Below the pieces are notes generated by a model. That model was not told the origin of the DNA. It did not search any database and was given only the letters and a program-made list of their open reading frames with translations. Positions 1 through 7,251 of a stretch of 44,643 nt of DNA are shown here, piece after piece; the stretch's first letter is position 1; every line of letters begins with the position of its first letter. The stretch is taken from the NCBI GenBank assembly GCA_937967405.1, contig CALCJV010000017.1, forward strand, positions 1 to 44,643. The letters run 5' to 3'. Position numbers and translations under genes: made by a program. This stretch comes from an uncultured Chloroflexales bacterium. GTDB lineage: Bacteria; Chloroflexota; Chloroflexia; Chloroflexales; Chloroflexaceae.

Positions 1-1
1 G

Positions 2-136
2 GCCCTGCTGATTGCTGCGCTGTGTGCGCGGGGGCGCAGCCAAATCTTCAACATCCAGCAGATTGATCGCGGTTACGAGCGGATCGAGGAACGCCTCGCT
101 AGCTTGGGCGCACGCATCGAGCGTGTGGGTGAGTAG
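2..136 (+). CDS. murA: MurA C-terminal end (UDP-GlcNAc 1-carboxyvinyltransferase), cut by window edge
   Basis: Frame 2 is open from the first base to TAG at 134-136 and gives 44 residues containing [20 protein letters not shown]. This matches the strongly conserved C-terminal helix and tail of MurA (family pattern [21 protein letters not shown]). MurA transfers enolpyruvate from PEP to UDP-GlcNAc, the first committed step of cytosolic peptidoglycan precursor synthesis. Only the tail is visible, so the active-site Cys cannot be checked. The gene converges on the histidine kinase downstream, with a hairpin between them. Confidence 0.85.
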   Translation, partial: ALLIAALCARGRSQIFNIQQIDRGYERIEERLASLGARIERVGE

Positions 137-221
137 CGTGATTAGGGGCACGGTATCGGGTTTCATGATTCAAATGATAGCGAGTATGCGGATGATGTGG
201 CCTGAGTCGGCCCAGCACCAC

Positions 222-241
222 ATGCCGAACATGCTCGGCAT
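222..241. terminator. Hairpin between convergent murA and histidine kinase genes
   Basis: A 7-bp perfect stem (ATGCCGA / TCGGCAT) with a 6-nt loop lies between the two convergent stop codons. On the + strand it is followed by ATTAT, only a weak T run. It probably terminates murA and may act on both strands. It rests on base pairing alone. Confidence 0.4.
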
Positions 242-261
242 ATTATCCCTGACCCCGATCC

Positions 262-1779
262 CTACTCCGGCGCGTGGGTGAGTTCGGAGATGACGGGCAG
301 CTTAATGGTAAACGTTGTGCCTTTCCCGACCTCACTTTCGACACTAATCTCGCCCGCGTGCTGGGTTACGATATGCGCGGTGATAGCTAGCCCTAGCCCC
401 GTGCCCTGTGGCTTGGTGGTGTAGAACGGCTCGAAGAGGTGTTCGAGATGGGCCGGCTCAATGCCTGTACCCGTATCGGAGATGCGGATTAGCACACCCA
501 AGTGCCCGCCGTTGTTTGTGCCGGTGGTCTCGGTCGCAACGTGGAGCGTGCCGCCGCTGGCCATTGCATCACAGGCATTCAGCACAATGTTGAGGAACAC
601 CTGCCGCAGCTGATCGGCGTGGGCCATCAAGGGTGGAAGGGTTGGGTCAAAGCTGGTGGTGACGTTGATCTGCCCATGCCGCAGATAGGTTCGCACAAAA
701 TCTACCGTGTCATGAAGCAGGCTATTCACGCTGGTTTCGGCCAATTCCGAACGCTGCGGGCGATAGAAATCACGCATGCGCGTAATGATGCGTGAGATGC
801 GCCCCAGCTCGCCCTGTGCAATTTCCAGAAAACGACGCTGCGGCAGATCGGTGGGCAAATCTTGTTCGAGCAGATACAAGCTGTTGCGAGCGGCATACAG
901 GGGATTGTTGATCTCGTGGGCCACCGAGGCGGCCAGTTCGCCAATCGCTGCCAGCTTCGCGCTCTGCAACAGTTGGGCCTGCGCCGTATCCAGCTGGGAT
1001 TGGGCTTGGCGGTGCATCTGCCGCTCACGGGCGAGGTCTGTTTCGAGTGTGGCTGAGCGTTCGCGTTGGCTAATATCATCAATGGCCACGGCGGCCAGAT
1101 CTGCGAGAGCTTGGATGAAGGGCAGATCATTGGGGTGGAAGCCGGGGCTGTTTACATCGCAGCAGACCACCAGTGCCCCAATCCGTTCTGCATCGGTGCG
1201 GAGCGGTGCAATGAGAACACTACGTGGGCGATTTGCACCGGACAGTTCGGGCAAGTCAAGGAGGGTATCAAGCTTGAGCTGATGCACCACCATGCGTAGC
1301 TCACTCGTATCCATCAGCATGGCACGCGGCGCAAGAAAAGCGTGGCTCGTGATCGGGTGATTGTGCAGCAGGGTTAGCTCAACCTCCTCGTGCTGATGTC
1401 TGAAGCTCCGCACCACGATGTGTTGCTTGTTGCGGGTCAAGAACATCAGAGCACGACTGTGCCCCTGAAACAGGGTGGTGGCCTCGCGGACTACCAGATT
1501 CAAGAGCGGACTGATCTCGTGCGTCACTAACAGATTCGCACTGATCGCCAATAACGTATTCAAGCGGTCATACGAAGATTGCTCGCCATCCACACGCCCC
1601 GCCGCCAATTCGCTCTCTAGTTCGGCAATGCGAAGATTAGCGGCAGCTTCTCGGCGTGTTAGTACAGCGATACGTTCTTCCAATTCGGCAATGCGCGAAT
1701 GGATACAATCCGGTGATAACGACACGGCCGACATCTCTGTCGCGCCTGCACCGTTAGGCTGATGCGTGTCTGCGTGCAT
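262..1779 (-). CDS. Soluble GAF-domain sensor histidine kinase
   Basis: A 505-aa cytoplasmic kinase with no membrane segment. An N-terminal coiled coil (about 26-64) precedes a GAF-like sensor domain (about 75-235), a second coiled coil (about 238-275), the HisKA dimerisation helix with phospho-acceptor H288 in SVAHEINNPL, and a C-terminal HATPase with the N box (NIVLNACDAM), G1 (DTGTGI) and G2 (GTGLGLAI). It should autophosphorylate and pass phosphate to a response regulator, most simply the one encoded divergently next door. The ATG at 1779 is preceded by GAGGAG. The ligand of the GAF domain cannot be read from sequence. Confidence 0.93.
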   Translation of the reverse strand: MHADTHQPNGAGATEMSAVSLSPDCIHSRIAELEERIAVLTRREAAANLRIAELESELAAGRVDGEQSSYDRLNTLLAISANLLVTHEISPLLNLVVREATTLFQGHSRALMFLTRNKQHIVVRSFRHQHEEVELTLLHNHPITSHAFLAPRAMLMDTSELRMVVHQLKLDTLLDLPELSGANRPRSVLIAPLRTDAERIGALVVCCDVNSPGFHPNDLPFIQALADLAAVAIDDISQRERSATLETDLARERQMHRQAQSQLDTAQAQLLQSAKLAAIGELAASVAHEINNPLYAARNSLYLLEQDLPTDLPQRRFLEIAQGELGRISRIITRMRDFYRPQRSELAETSVNSLLHDTVDFVRTYLRHGQINVTTSFDPTLPPLMAHADQLRQVFLNIVLNACDAMASGGTLHVATETTGTNNGGHLGVLIRISDTGTGIEPAHLEHLFEPFYTTKPQGTGLGLAITAHIVTQHAGEISVESEVGKGTTFTIKLPVISELTHAPE

Positions 1780-1844
1780 AGCGGCGGTCTCCTCTCTAAC
1801 ACGCGAGCGGCTTTATTGCAGCAATTAGCTTAGGTCTATTATAC

Positions 1845-1873
1845 ATTATACTAGTGAAAACTTTGCAAACCAA
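1845..1873 (-). promoter_or_regulatory. Putative promoter of the histidine kinase
   Basis: Read on the minus strand, TATAAT (1845-1850) lies 17 bp from TTGGTT (1868-1873), which matches only the TTG of the -35 consensus. It sits in the 220-bp gap shared by the divergent kinase and regulator genes. This is a weak call. Confidence 0.35.
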
Positions 1874-1999
1874 CTAATATGGGGTATGATATGAGCTACA
1901 GAAGCAAGCAAAGCAACGGAACCGCACTTGGCGGCTAACGGGGGTCGCCGACGTAGTTCTTCACCCGCCCCCGTGTGCCGTATGGTAGGAGAGGTACTG

Positions 2000-2800
2000 A
2001 TGACTCAGACACACATTCTTATTGTAGATGATGAAGCCAATATTCGCCTGACCCTGAGCACGCTGCTGACTCGCGCTGGCTATGACGTGACCACCGCCGG
2101 CAGCGGCGAAGAGGCCCTTGAGCTACTGCGCCAGCAACACTATGCGCTGCTCCTTGTAGACTTGAAGATGCCCGGCATGGACGGCATGCAAGTGGTGGAG
2201 CAGGCCCGCACGATTACTCCCGACACTACCATTATTGTGCTAACTGGGCACGGCTCGCTTGAGTCGGCGATGGATGGGATCCGCTACCAGATTTTCGATT
2301 ACCTGCTCAAAACCACCGATCCAGCTTTTGTGGTGCAGCGCGTCAAGGCCGGGCTAGAGGACTACCACCGCCGCCGCCGCCAGCTAGATTTGATCGAAAC
2401 CGTAACCGCCGCCGCCCAAGAGCTACGCCGCCAAGCTGCAACCGACGCAGGTGAGGCGGCATCCGCGAGTGCGCCCTTCGCGGAGGGCACAGAGCGCATA
2501 ATGAACATTGGGCAGTTGCAAATTGATACGTGGCGGCAAGCGGCAACCTTCGCCGGGCAGCTGTTGCCGCTCACCCCTACTGAGTTCCGCGTGCTGCTGT
2601 GTATGGCCGAGCAGGCGGGCAAGATGCAAACCTACGCCCAGATTGTCCGCTGCGCGCAGGGCTATGATACGTCGGAGTTAGAGGCGAGTGAACTGATCAA
2701 GCCACATATCTACCACCTGCGCCAAAAGCTCGAACCTGATCCTACCTCGCCACGCTATCTGCTCAATGTCCGTGGCAAAGGCTACATGTTGCAGATGTAG
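2000..2800 (+). CDS. OmpR/PhoB-type response regulator
   Basis: 266 aa from the ATG at 2000, chosen over an upstream in-frame ATG at 1928 because AGGAGAGG lies just before it and the receiver domain begins at once (ILIVDDEANIR). Receiver domain about 1-120 has acidic D10/D11, phospho-acceptor D54 (LLVDLKMPGMDG) and K in DYLLK. After a linker, residues about 175-266 form an OmpR-type winged helix ending in KPHIYHLRQKLE and LLNVRGKGYML. It is encoded divergently from the kinase at 262-1779, its likely partner. The usual Pro after the receiver Lys is replaced by Thr (LLKTTDP). Confidence 0.93.
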   Translation: MTQTHILIVDDEANIRLTLSTLLTRAGYDVTTAGSGEEALELLRQQHYALLLVDLKMPGMDGMQVVEQARTITPDTTIIVLTGHGSLESAMDGIRYQIFDYLLKTTDPAFVVQRVKAGLEDYHRRRRQLDLIETVTAAAQELRRQAATDAGEAASASAPFAEGTERIMNIGQLQIDTWRQAATFAGQLLPLTPTEFRVLLCMAEQAGKMQTYAQIVRCAQGYDTSELEASELIKPHIYHLRQKLEPDPTSPRYLLNVRGKGYMLQM

Positions 2801-2804
2801 GGTG

Positions 2805-2831
2805 GCCGCGTGCGGGCGGCTGCGGCGCGGC
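2805..2831. terminator. Weak hairpin between convergent genes
   Basis: GCCGCG (2805-2810) can pair with CGCGGC (2826-2831) across a 15-nt GC-rich loop, immediately after the regulator stop codon and before the stop of the convergent membrane protein gene. There is no T tract. Confidence 0.25.
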
Positions 2832-2841
2832 AGTTGTTGCC

Positions 2842-5250
2842 TCAGCCCTGCTTCACCGTCACGATGCGGGTGAGCCACAGGTTCACGGCGGCAACCAGCA
2901 GATAGGCGTAGTAGAGCAGGATCAGCCCCCGCGCCCACCAGCCGCGTTGCCAGAACTGTTCTAACACTGCCCCGCTAGCGAGCATCAGCATGGGGATCGC
3001 TACAAAGAAATGTTTGTCTACCATCGAGACAACATAGGCCAGCGGCAGGAAGATCAGCATGATCGTGACCCAGCCAGCAACAGCAGCCCACAGGATCACG
3101 GCGGCGGGGGGCGCGGGCGGCTGAAGGGCTAGCTCTGCGCGTGGGTTGAGTTGGAAGCGTTGCAGCCAGCCCCACGCGAGATACAGCAAGCCCAGCAGGA
3201 TCGGGATGACCAAGCCATACGTGGTCAGGCGGGTATGGCGCATAATGTAATCATTGAGGGTGTCGGTGGTTTTGCCACTTGCCTCTAGATGGGCGGTGCT
3301 TGAAAACGCCCCAACAAAGTAGGGCACAGTGCGCTCAATCATCAGGGGCACGTACTGTGCATAGTAGATCAGCATGGCCAGCGCAACGGCTAGTGCAGTG
3401 GCATACCAGAGCGGGCGTAGGCTCGCCCGTAGTGCGGTTTGGCGGCTGTGCCCCGACGCGAGCCACACAAAGCCACTGAATAGCACCAGAAAGGCTCCCA
3501 TGAATACTCCCGCAACAGTGTAGATCAGGAATGCGCCGAGCAGCAGCCCAGTCAGCACGAGGAATGGGAGGCGTTCGTGCAGGCGGGGCCACAGCGCGAT
3601 GGCCCACAGCGTGGCGGCGAGGCTCCACCACAAGCCCATTGTGGTCGGTGCGTTGCCCCACGAGTGCAGCAGGAAGTTGACTGGTAGCACGGCGAGCAAG
3701 CCCGCCGCCAGCAAGCCGCCGCGTTGGCCTATGCCCGCCCGCACTGCGACTAAGCCGATCATCAGGATGCGGGAGGTATCTACCAGCGCACTCACCATGT
3801 TGTTGGTGAATTCAAGCCGGAAGGGGAGTAGACTATAGCTTGTGGCAAGCATATGGAACCACGGCGAGTAGGGGATCACTGGGCGTTCGCTGCCCCATTC
3901 AGCCACAGGCATGGTGGATTCGTTGAGCGGGCTATTTGTGCCATACACCAACGGCAGCTGCCCCTGTAGAATCCAGCGTACCCGCTCCATATGCCAGTGT
4001 ACGTCAATCGCAATAAAATAGGGATAGAGCATGCCCGTTGCCTTAAGCCAGTAGCTCCCGAAGAACAGCAGCAGTAGCGCATCGCCAAACTGCGGCGAGG
4101 GGCTGAGGCGTAGTACCAACGGGCGCACGATCAGCAACAAGCACAGGCTCCACACGGCCAGCACGGCCAAGCCGGGCGACATAACGCTGATCGGGAAGCG
4201 GGCGTAGGTCAACGCGGCCGCTAGCACCACCAAGCCCACCAGCGCAATCCCACTGGCGAGCCAGCGCATCGGGGGGGCTTGGTGCGGCAAGAGGCCCACC
4301 AGCAAGATCGCTAGCACGGCATACAGCCCCAAGGCCATGCCCATGCCAGAGAGCAGGATCAGCGGCGGCGGGAACAGCGCACGCGGCGGGCTGATCGGGG
4401 CCAGCTGCACATTGGCGAGGAACACCCCCAGCGGGCGCGGATCGGTGTAGGTGTTGGCTTGCAGCGTTAGCTCTAGGTTGCCACTGCCCATGAGCGCAGC
4501 GGGCACGAGCAAGCGCACGCGGCGCAGCTGGTTGCTGTCGGGCAGCGATGCGAGTGGCACGCCGTTTGCTGCAATCTGGGCATTGACTGGCTCACCGTTG
4601 GGGTGGGCGGTGATGAGATCAAGTGCAACTTGCCACGCGCCGCGTCCCAAGCCCGGAAACACCAGCCGACTTTCGTCTCTGCTCCAGCGATAAGTGCGGG
4701 CTGGCGCAACTGCCACCTGCTGTACCACCGCCGGATCAGGCTCTTGCCCTCCGGTCAGCGCGGGCCGCAGGCGCAGGTGCAGTTCGGGGGCAGCGGCTTG
4801 TTCGGCAGGTACAAACGCTGTGAAGCGGTGCGAGCTGCTGCGCGGCATGCTCACGGGAATATCATTGACACTCAGCGCAACCAGACCAAGCGGGCGATCA
4901 GGTAGATTGGGATCGGCTTGCACCTCAATCAAGATGTGGCTGTGGTAGCCGCCGGGCAGTACCAACACGCCTGTTTCGCTATCCCACGCAAACACCTGCG
5001 CTGGGGCGGCGGCATCCAATTCGCGGGCGTGGAAGTTCTGCACAAAGATCGAGTCGTAATAGTTGCCCAGATCAACCCCCACTGTTGGGCGCACGCTGTA
5101 GGCAAGGGTCAGCAGCACGAGGGTAAGCAGGGTGAGTATGGTGGGCGGCACAAACGGCGGCACGTGCCACGCCTGCCGTAGGTGCAGGGCGGGTCGGGGC
5201 AGCGTGGGGGGGGGCAGTGTCGCCCGTTCGGGGCGCGTGGCGTGAGCCAT
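2842..5250 (-). CDS. Large polytopic membrane protein, GT-C glycosyltransferase-like
   Basis: 802 aa. One N-terminal membrane helix (about 32-52) is followed by a roughly 240-residue extracytoplasmic beta-rich region, then about ten or more hydrophobic helices from residue 295 to the end. The first large loop after the helices resume has YFIAIDVHWHMERVRWILQG and PYSPWFHML, resembling the acidic loop 1 of GT-C enzymes that use polyprenyl-phosphate sugars. A role in envelope glycan or protein glycosylation is inference; donor and acceptor are unknown. The start ATG at 5250 has a modest GAAAGG upstream. It is divergent from marR and could instead be an uncharacterised membrane protein of similar topology. 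Confidence 0.65.
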   Translation of the reverse strand: MAHATRPERATLPPPTLPRPALHLRQAWHVPPFVPPTILTLLTLVLLTLAYSVRPTVGVDLGNYYDSIFVQNFHARELDAAAPAQVFAWDSETGVLVLPGGYHSHILIEVQADPNLPDRPLGLVALSVNDIPVSMPRSSSHRFTAFVPAEQAAAPELHLRLRPALTGGQEPDPAVVQQVAVAPARTYRWSRDESRLVFPGLGRGAWQVALDLITAHPNGEPVNAQIAANGVPLASLPDSNQLRRVRLLVPAALMGSGNLELTLQANTYTDPRPLGVFLANVQLAPISPPRALFPPPLILLSGMGMALGLYAVLAILLVGLLPHQAPPMRWLASGIALVGLVVLAAALTYARFPISVMSPGLAVLAVWSLCLLLIVRPLVLRLSPSPQFGDALLLLFFGSYWLKATGMLYPYFIAIDVHWHMERVRWILQGQLPLVYGTNSPLNESTMPVAEWGSERPVIPYSPWFHMLATSYSLLPFRLEFTNNMVSALVDTSRILMIGLVAVRAGIGQRGGLLAAGLLAVLPVNFLLHSWGNAPTTMGLWWSLAATLWAIALWPRLHERLPFLVLTGLLLGAFLIYTVAGVFMGAFLVLFSGFVWLASGHSRQTALRASLRPLWYATALAVALAMLIYYAQYVPLMIERTVPYFVGAFSSTAHLEASGKTTDTLNDYIMRHTRLTTYGLVIPILLGLLYLAWGWLQRFQLNPRAELALQPPAPPAAVILWAAVAGWVTIMLIFLPLAYVVSMVDKHFFVAIPMLMLASGAVLEQFWQRGWWARGLILLYYAYLLVAAVNLWLTRIVTVKQG

Positions 5251-5412
5251 AGCGAAGCGGCGTACCTTTCATGCTTAATGTGGTGGTGGCAGCGCGGTGT
5301 GTCGGTGCGTCTGCCAATTCAGGCATTAGTGTAGCACGGCTTGGGTGCAGCGGCAACTGGGCCACAACGCCGTTAGTGATAAGTCCACCATACCAAATGT
5401 CGCACACCGCGC

Positions 5413-5441
5413 TTGACATATGTATGTATCACGCATATACT
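5413..5441 (+). promoter_or_regulatory. Strong sigma70-type promoter of marR, predicting a leaderless mRNA
   Basis: A perfect TTGACA (5413-5418), a 17-bp spacer and TATACT (5436-5441). With usual geometry the start point falls at about 5448, the A of the marR ATG, and no Shine-Dalgarno sequence precedes that ATG. ATATG (5418-5422) and CATAT (5434-5438) form a short inverted repeat inside the spacer, a possible operator for autorepression. Confidence 0.75.
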
Positions 5442-5447
5442 GTGGGT

Positions 5448-5975
5448 ATGGAACAGCTACCACCCACACCGGAATACACCCGCATGCTGAATCTGCTTGG
5501 GGCACTGGTGCTTGCCCTCAGCGATGACCTGCATGCTGCAACTGCAGCCCAAGCTGGGCATGCTGCGGTTGCACCGGCGGCGTTGGTGCTCCTGAGTACC
5601 AATGCCGGACAGTCTATTGAATGGCTCAGCCAGACCCTCAATCGCTCCCACTCAGCGACAGTCCGCCTTGTAGATCGGCTGGAGCAAGCCCAGCTCCTCA
5701 CCCGCCATACCGGAACCGATGGGCGCAGTGTCGCGCTGCACTTGACCGATACCGGCACGACAACCGTACAGGCCCTGCTAGCAGCGCGGCAGCAGGTCTT
5801 GGCGCAGGCCGTGCGGGGCTTCTCCGCCGCCCAACAAGCGCAACTCACCCTGCTCCTCGAAGCCGCCCTTGCCAATCTCGTCGTGAATGAACGCCACGCC
5901 GATCAAATCTGCCGCCTGTGCGACGAGTCCGTATGCCCACTGGCGACGTGTCCAGTTACCCCCAGTGAGGCATAA
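5448..5975 (+). CDS. MarR-family transcriptional regulator with Cys-rich tail
   Basis: 175 aa. The core has the MarR winged helix (SIEWLSQTLNRSHSATVRLVDRLEQAQLLTR, about 56-87) with the wing GTDGRSVALHLTDTG. The tail ICRLCDESVCPLATCPV carries four cysteines, a pattern found in some MarR proteins that could bind metal or sense oxidants. The ATG at 5448 is chosen because an earlier in-frame ATG at 5424 lies inside the promoter. It is followed after 22 bp by an MFS transporter gene on the same strand, a common regulator-exporter arrangement. Ligand unknown. Confidence 0.9.
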   Translation: MEQLPPTPEYTRMLNLLGALVLALSDDLHAATAAQAGHAAVAPAALVLLSTNAGQSIEWLSQTLNRSHSATVRLVDRLEQAQLLTRHTGTDGRSVALHLTDTGTTTVQALLAARQQVLAQAVRGFSAAQQAQLTLLLEAALANLVVNERHADQICRLCDESVCPLATCPVTPSEA

Positions 5976-5997
5976 GCCAGAAAGGCCTCCGCCGCGT

Positions 5998-7200
5998 ATG
6001 CCCAATTGGAAGCCGACTCTTGTGCGCTTGCTATCGGGCTACTTCTTCGCTGCAATCGCTTACTACATGATTCCCGCCCTAATCGTCTTAAACTTGACTG
6101 CCCGCAATACCGAGCCAGCCTTGATCGGCTTGCTCGCGGCATGCCAACCGGTGGGGCTATTGCTGGCACTGGTGCTCGTCGAGCCGCTCATTGCCCGCTA
6201 TGACGCATACGCAACCTTCATCGGCGCGTTCTGGCTGGCACTCGGCGCAAGCCTGAGCTTCCTGCTGAGTGAGGCGTTACTGCTCTGGGCGGCAGCCGTC
6301 ATCCTAATTGGGGTCGCATCGGGCATCTACTATGTGATTGCGGAGAGCTGGGTTGCGCTGCTGTGCCCGCCAGAGCAACGTGGGCAGATCGTCAGTATCT
6401 TTGAAACGATCATCGGCGCAACGTCGCTGCTGGCTCCATTGATCCTGCTGCTGACGGGCACAAGCGGCTGGCTGCCGTTTGTGGTTGCAGCAATCCTAAC
6501 CGGCATCGGCTTGCGTATCTTCGCACCCATGCAGCCGCCGTCGGGCTTGCACCCCACCGCCGACTCCGCTGCGCTGGCTGGGCCACAACGTCTGGTGCAC
6601 ACGCTCCGCCAGATCGGCCCAATGGTGCTTGCCGCCGCTCTGCTTGGGGGGCTGTATGAAGCGGGGATTCCGGCCGTGTTGCCCCCATTCAGTGTGCAGG
6701 TGGGGTTCTCGCTTGCATTGGCAACGTTGCTGGTGGCAGTGATTGGCGTGGGTAGCCTGCTCCAAATCCCCATCGGCTACCTCGCGGATCGGCTGGCGTG
6801 GCCACGCCTGATGCTTGCTGCAACCGTGCTACTGGTGGTTGCCTCGCTGCTGTTGCCCCTTGCGCTGCGGTTTCCGGCGGTGCTGTGGCTGTTGGGTTTC
6901 GTGTGGGGCATGCTTGGCGGCGGCTTGTATACGCTTGCGATGATTCGGATCGGGGCGACCTTACGCGGGATGCAACTCGTGCAGGGCACAACCGTAATCT
7001 TCTTTGCCTACATCATCGGCAGTATCATTGGGCCTGTGCTGGGTGGGATCGGCTTGAGCTTTGCGCCAACCTATGGGCTGAGTATCGTGTTTGGGGGCGT
7101 GGGGCTAGCCGGATTGGGCGTGATGGTACGAGCGAATACGCAGTATATGCGCCGCAAACGTAGGCGACCAATCGCCGTGCCCAAACCGCCAGAAGGGTGA
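5998..7200 (+). CDS. MFS transporter, probable drug or metabolite exporter
   Basis: 400 aa with about 12 hydrophobic helices throughout and a basic C-terminal tail (MRRKRRRP). The start ATG at 5998 (MPNWKPTL) is preceded by AGAAAGG and lies 22 bp after the marR stop; a longer frame starting inside marR is less likely. The central basic loop between helices 6 and 7 is typical of the family. Pairing with marR suggests an exporter induced when its substrate releases the repressor; the substrate cannot be deduced. Confidence 0.88.
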   Translation: MPNWKPTLVRLLSGYFFAAIAYYMIPALIVLNLTARNTEPALIGLLAACQPVGLLLALVLVEPLIARYDAYATFIGAFWLALGASLSFLLSEALLLWAAAVILIGVASGIYYVIAESWVALLCPPEQRGQIVSIFETIIGATSLLAPLILLLTGTSGWLPFVVAAILTGIGLRIFAPMQPPSGLHPTADSAALAGPQRLVHTLRQIGPMVLAAALLGGLYEAGIPAVLPPFSVQVGFSLALATLLVAVIGVGSLLQIPIGYLADRLAWPRLMLAATVLLVVASLLLPLALRFPAVLWLLGFVWGMLGGGLYTLAMIRIGATLRGMQLVQGTTVIFFAYIIGSIIGPVLGGIGLSFAPTYGLSIVFGGVGLAGLGVMVRANTQYMRRKRRRPIAVPKPPEG

Positions 7201-7201
7201 G

Positions 7202-7243
7202 CGGGCAGGAATACAGGGGGCAGGATGCTTGCCCGGCCCCCTG
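7202..7243. terminator. Bidirectional terminator-like hairpin between MFS and EF-G-like genes
   Basis: CAGGGGGC (7214-7221) pairs perfectly with GCCCCCTG (7236-7243). An alternative overlapping stem pairs CGGGCA (7202-7207) with TGCCCG (7230-7235). It lies between two convergent stop codons only about 50 bp apart, which supports transcription termination from both sides. Confidence 0.55.
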
Positions 7244-7251
7244 CTCTTGGA

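Noticed and set aside
12-281. 89-aa + strand ORF spanning the murA end and the kinase stop
   Set aside because: It overlaps the clearly conserved MurA tail in another frame and crosses the intergenic hairpin; no protein-like features.
1928-1999. Longer start for the response regulator at 1928
   Set aside because: The extra residues are basic and unlike a receiver domain, and a good ribosome site lies before ATG 2000.
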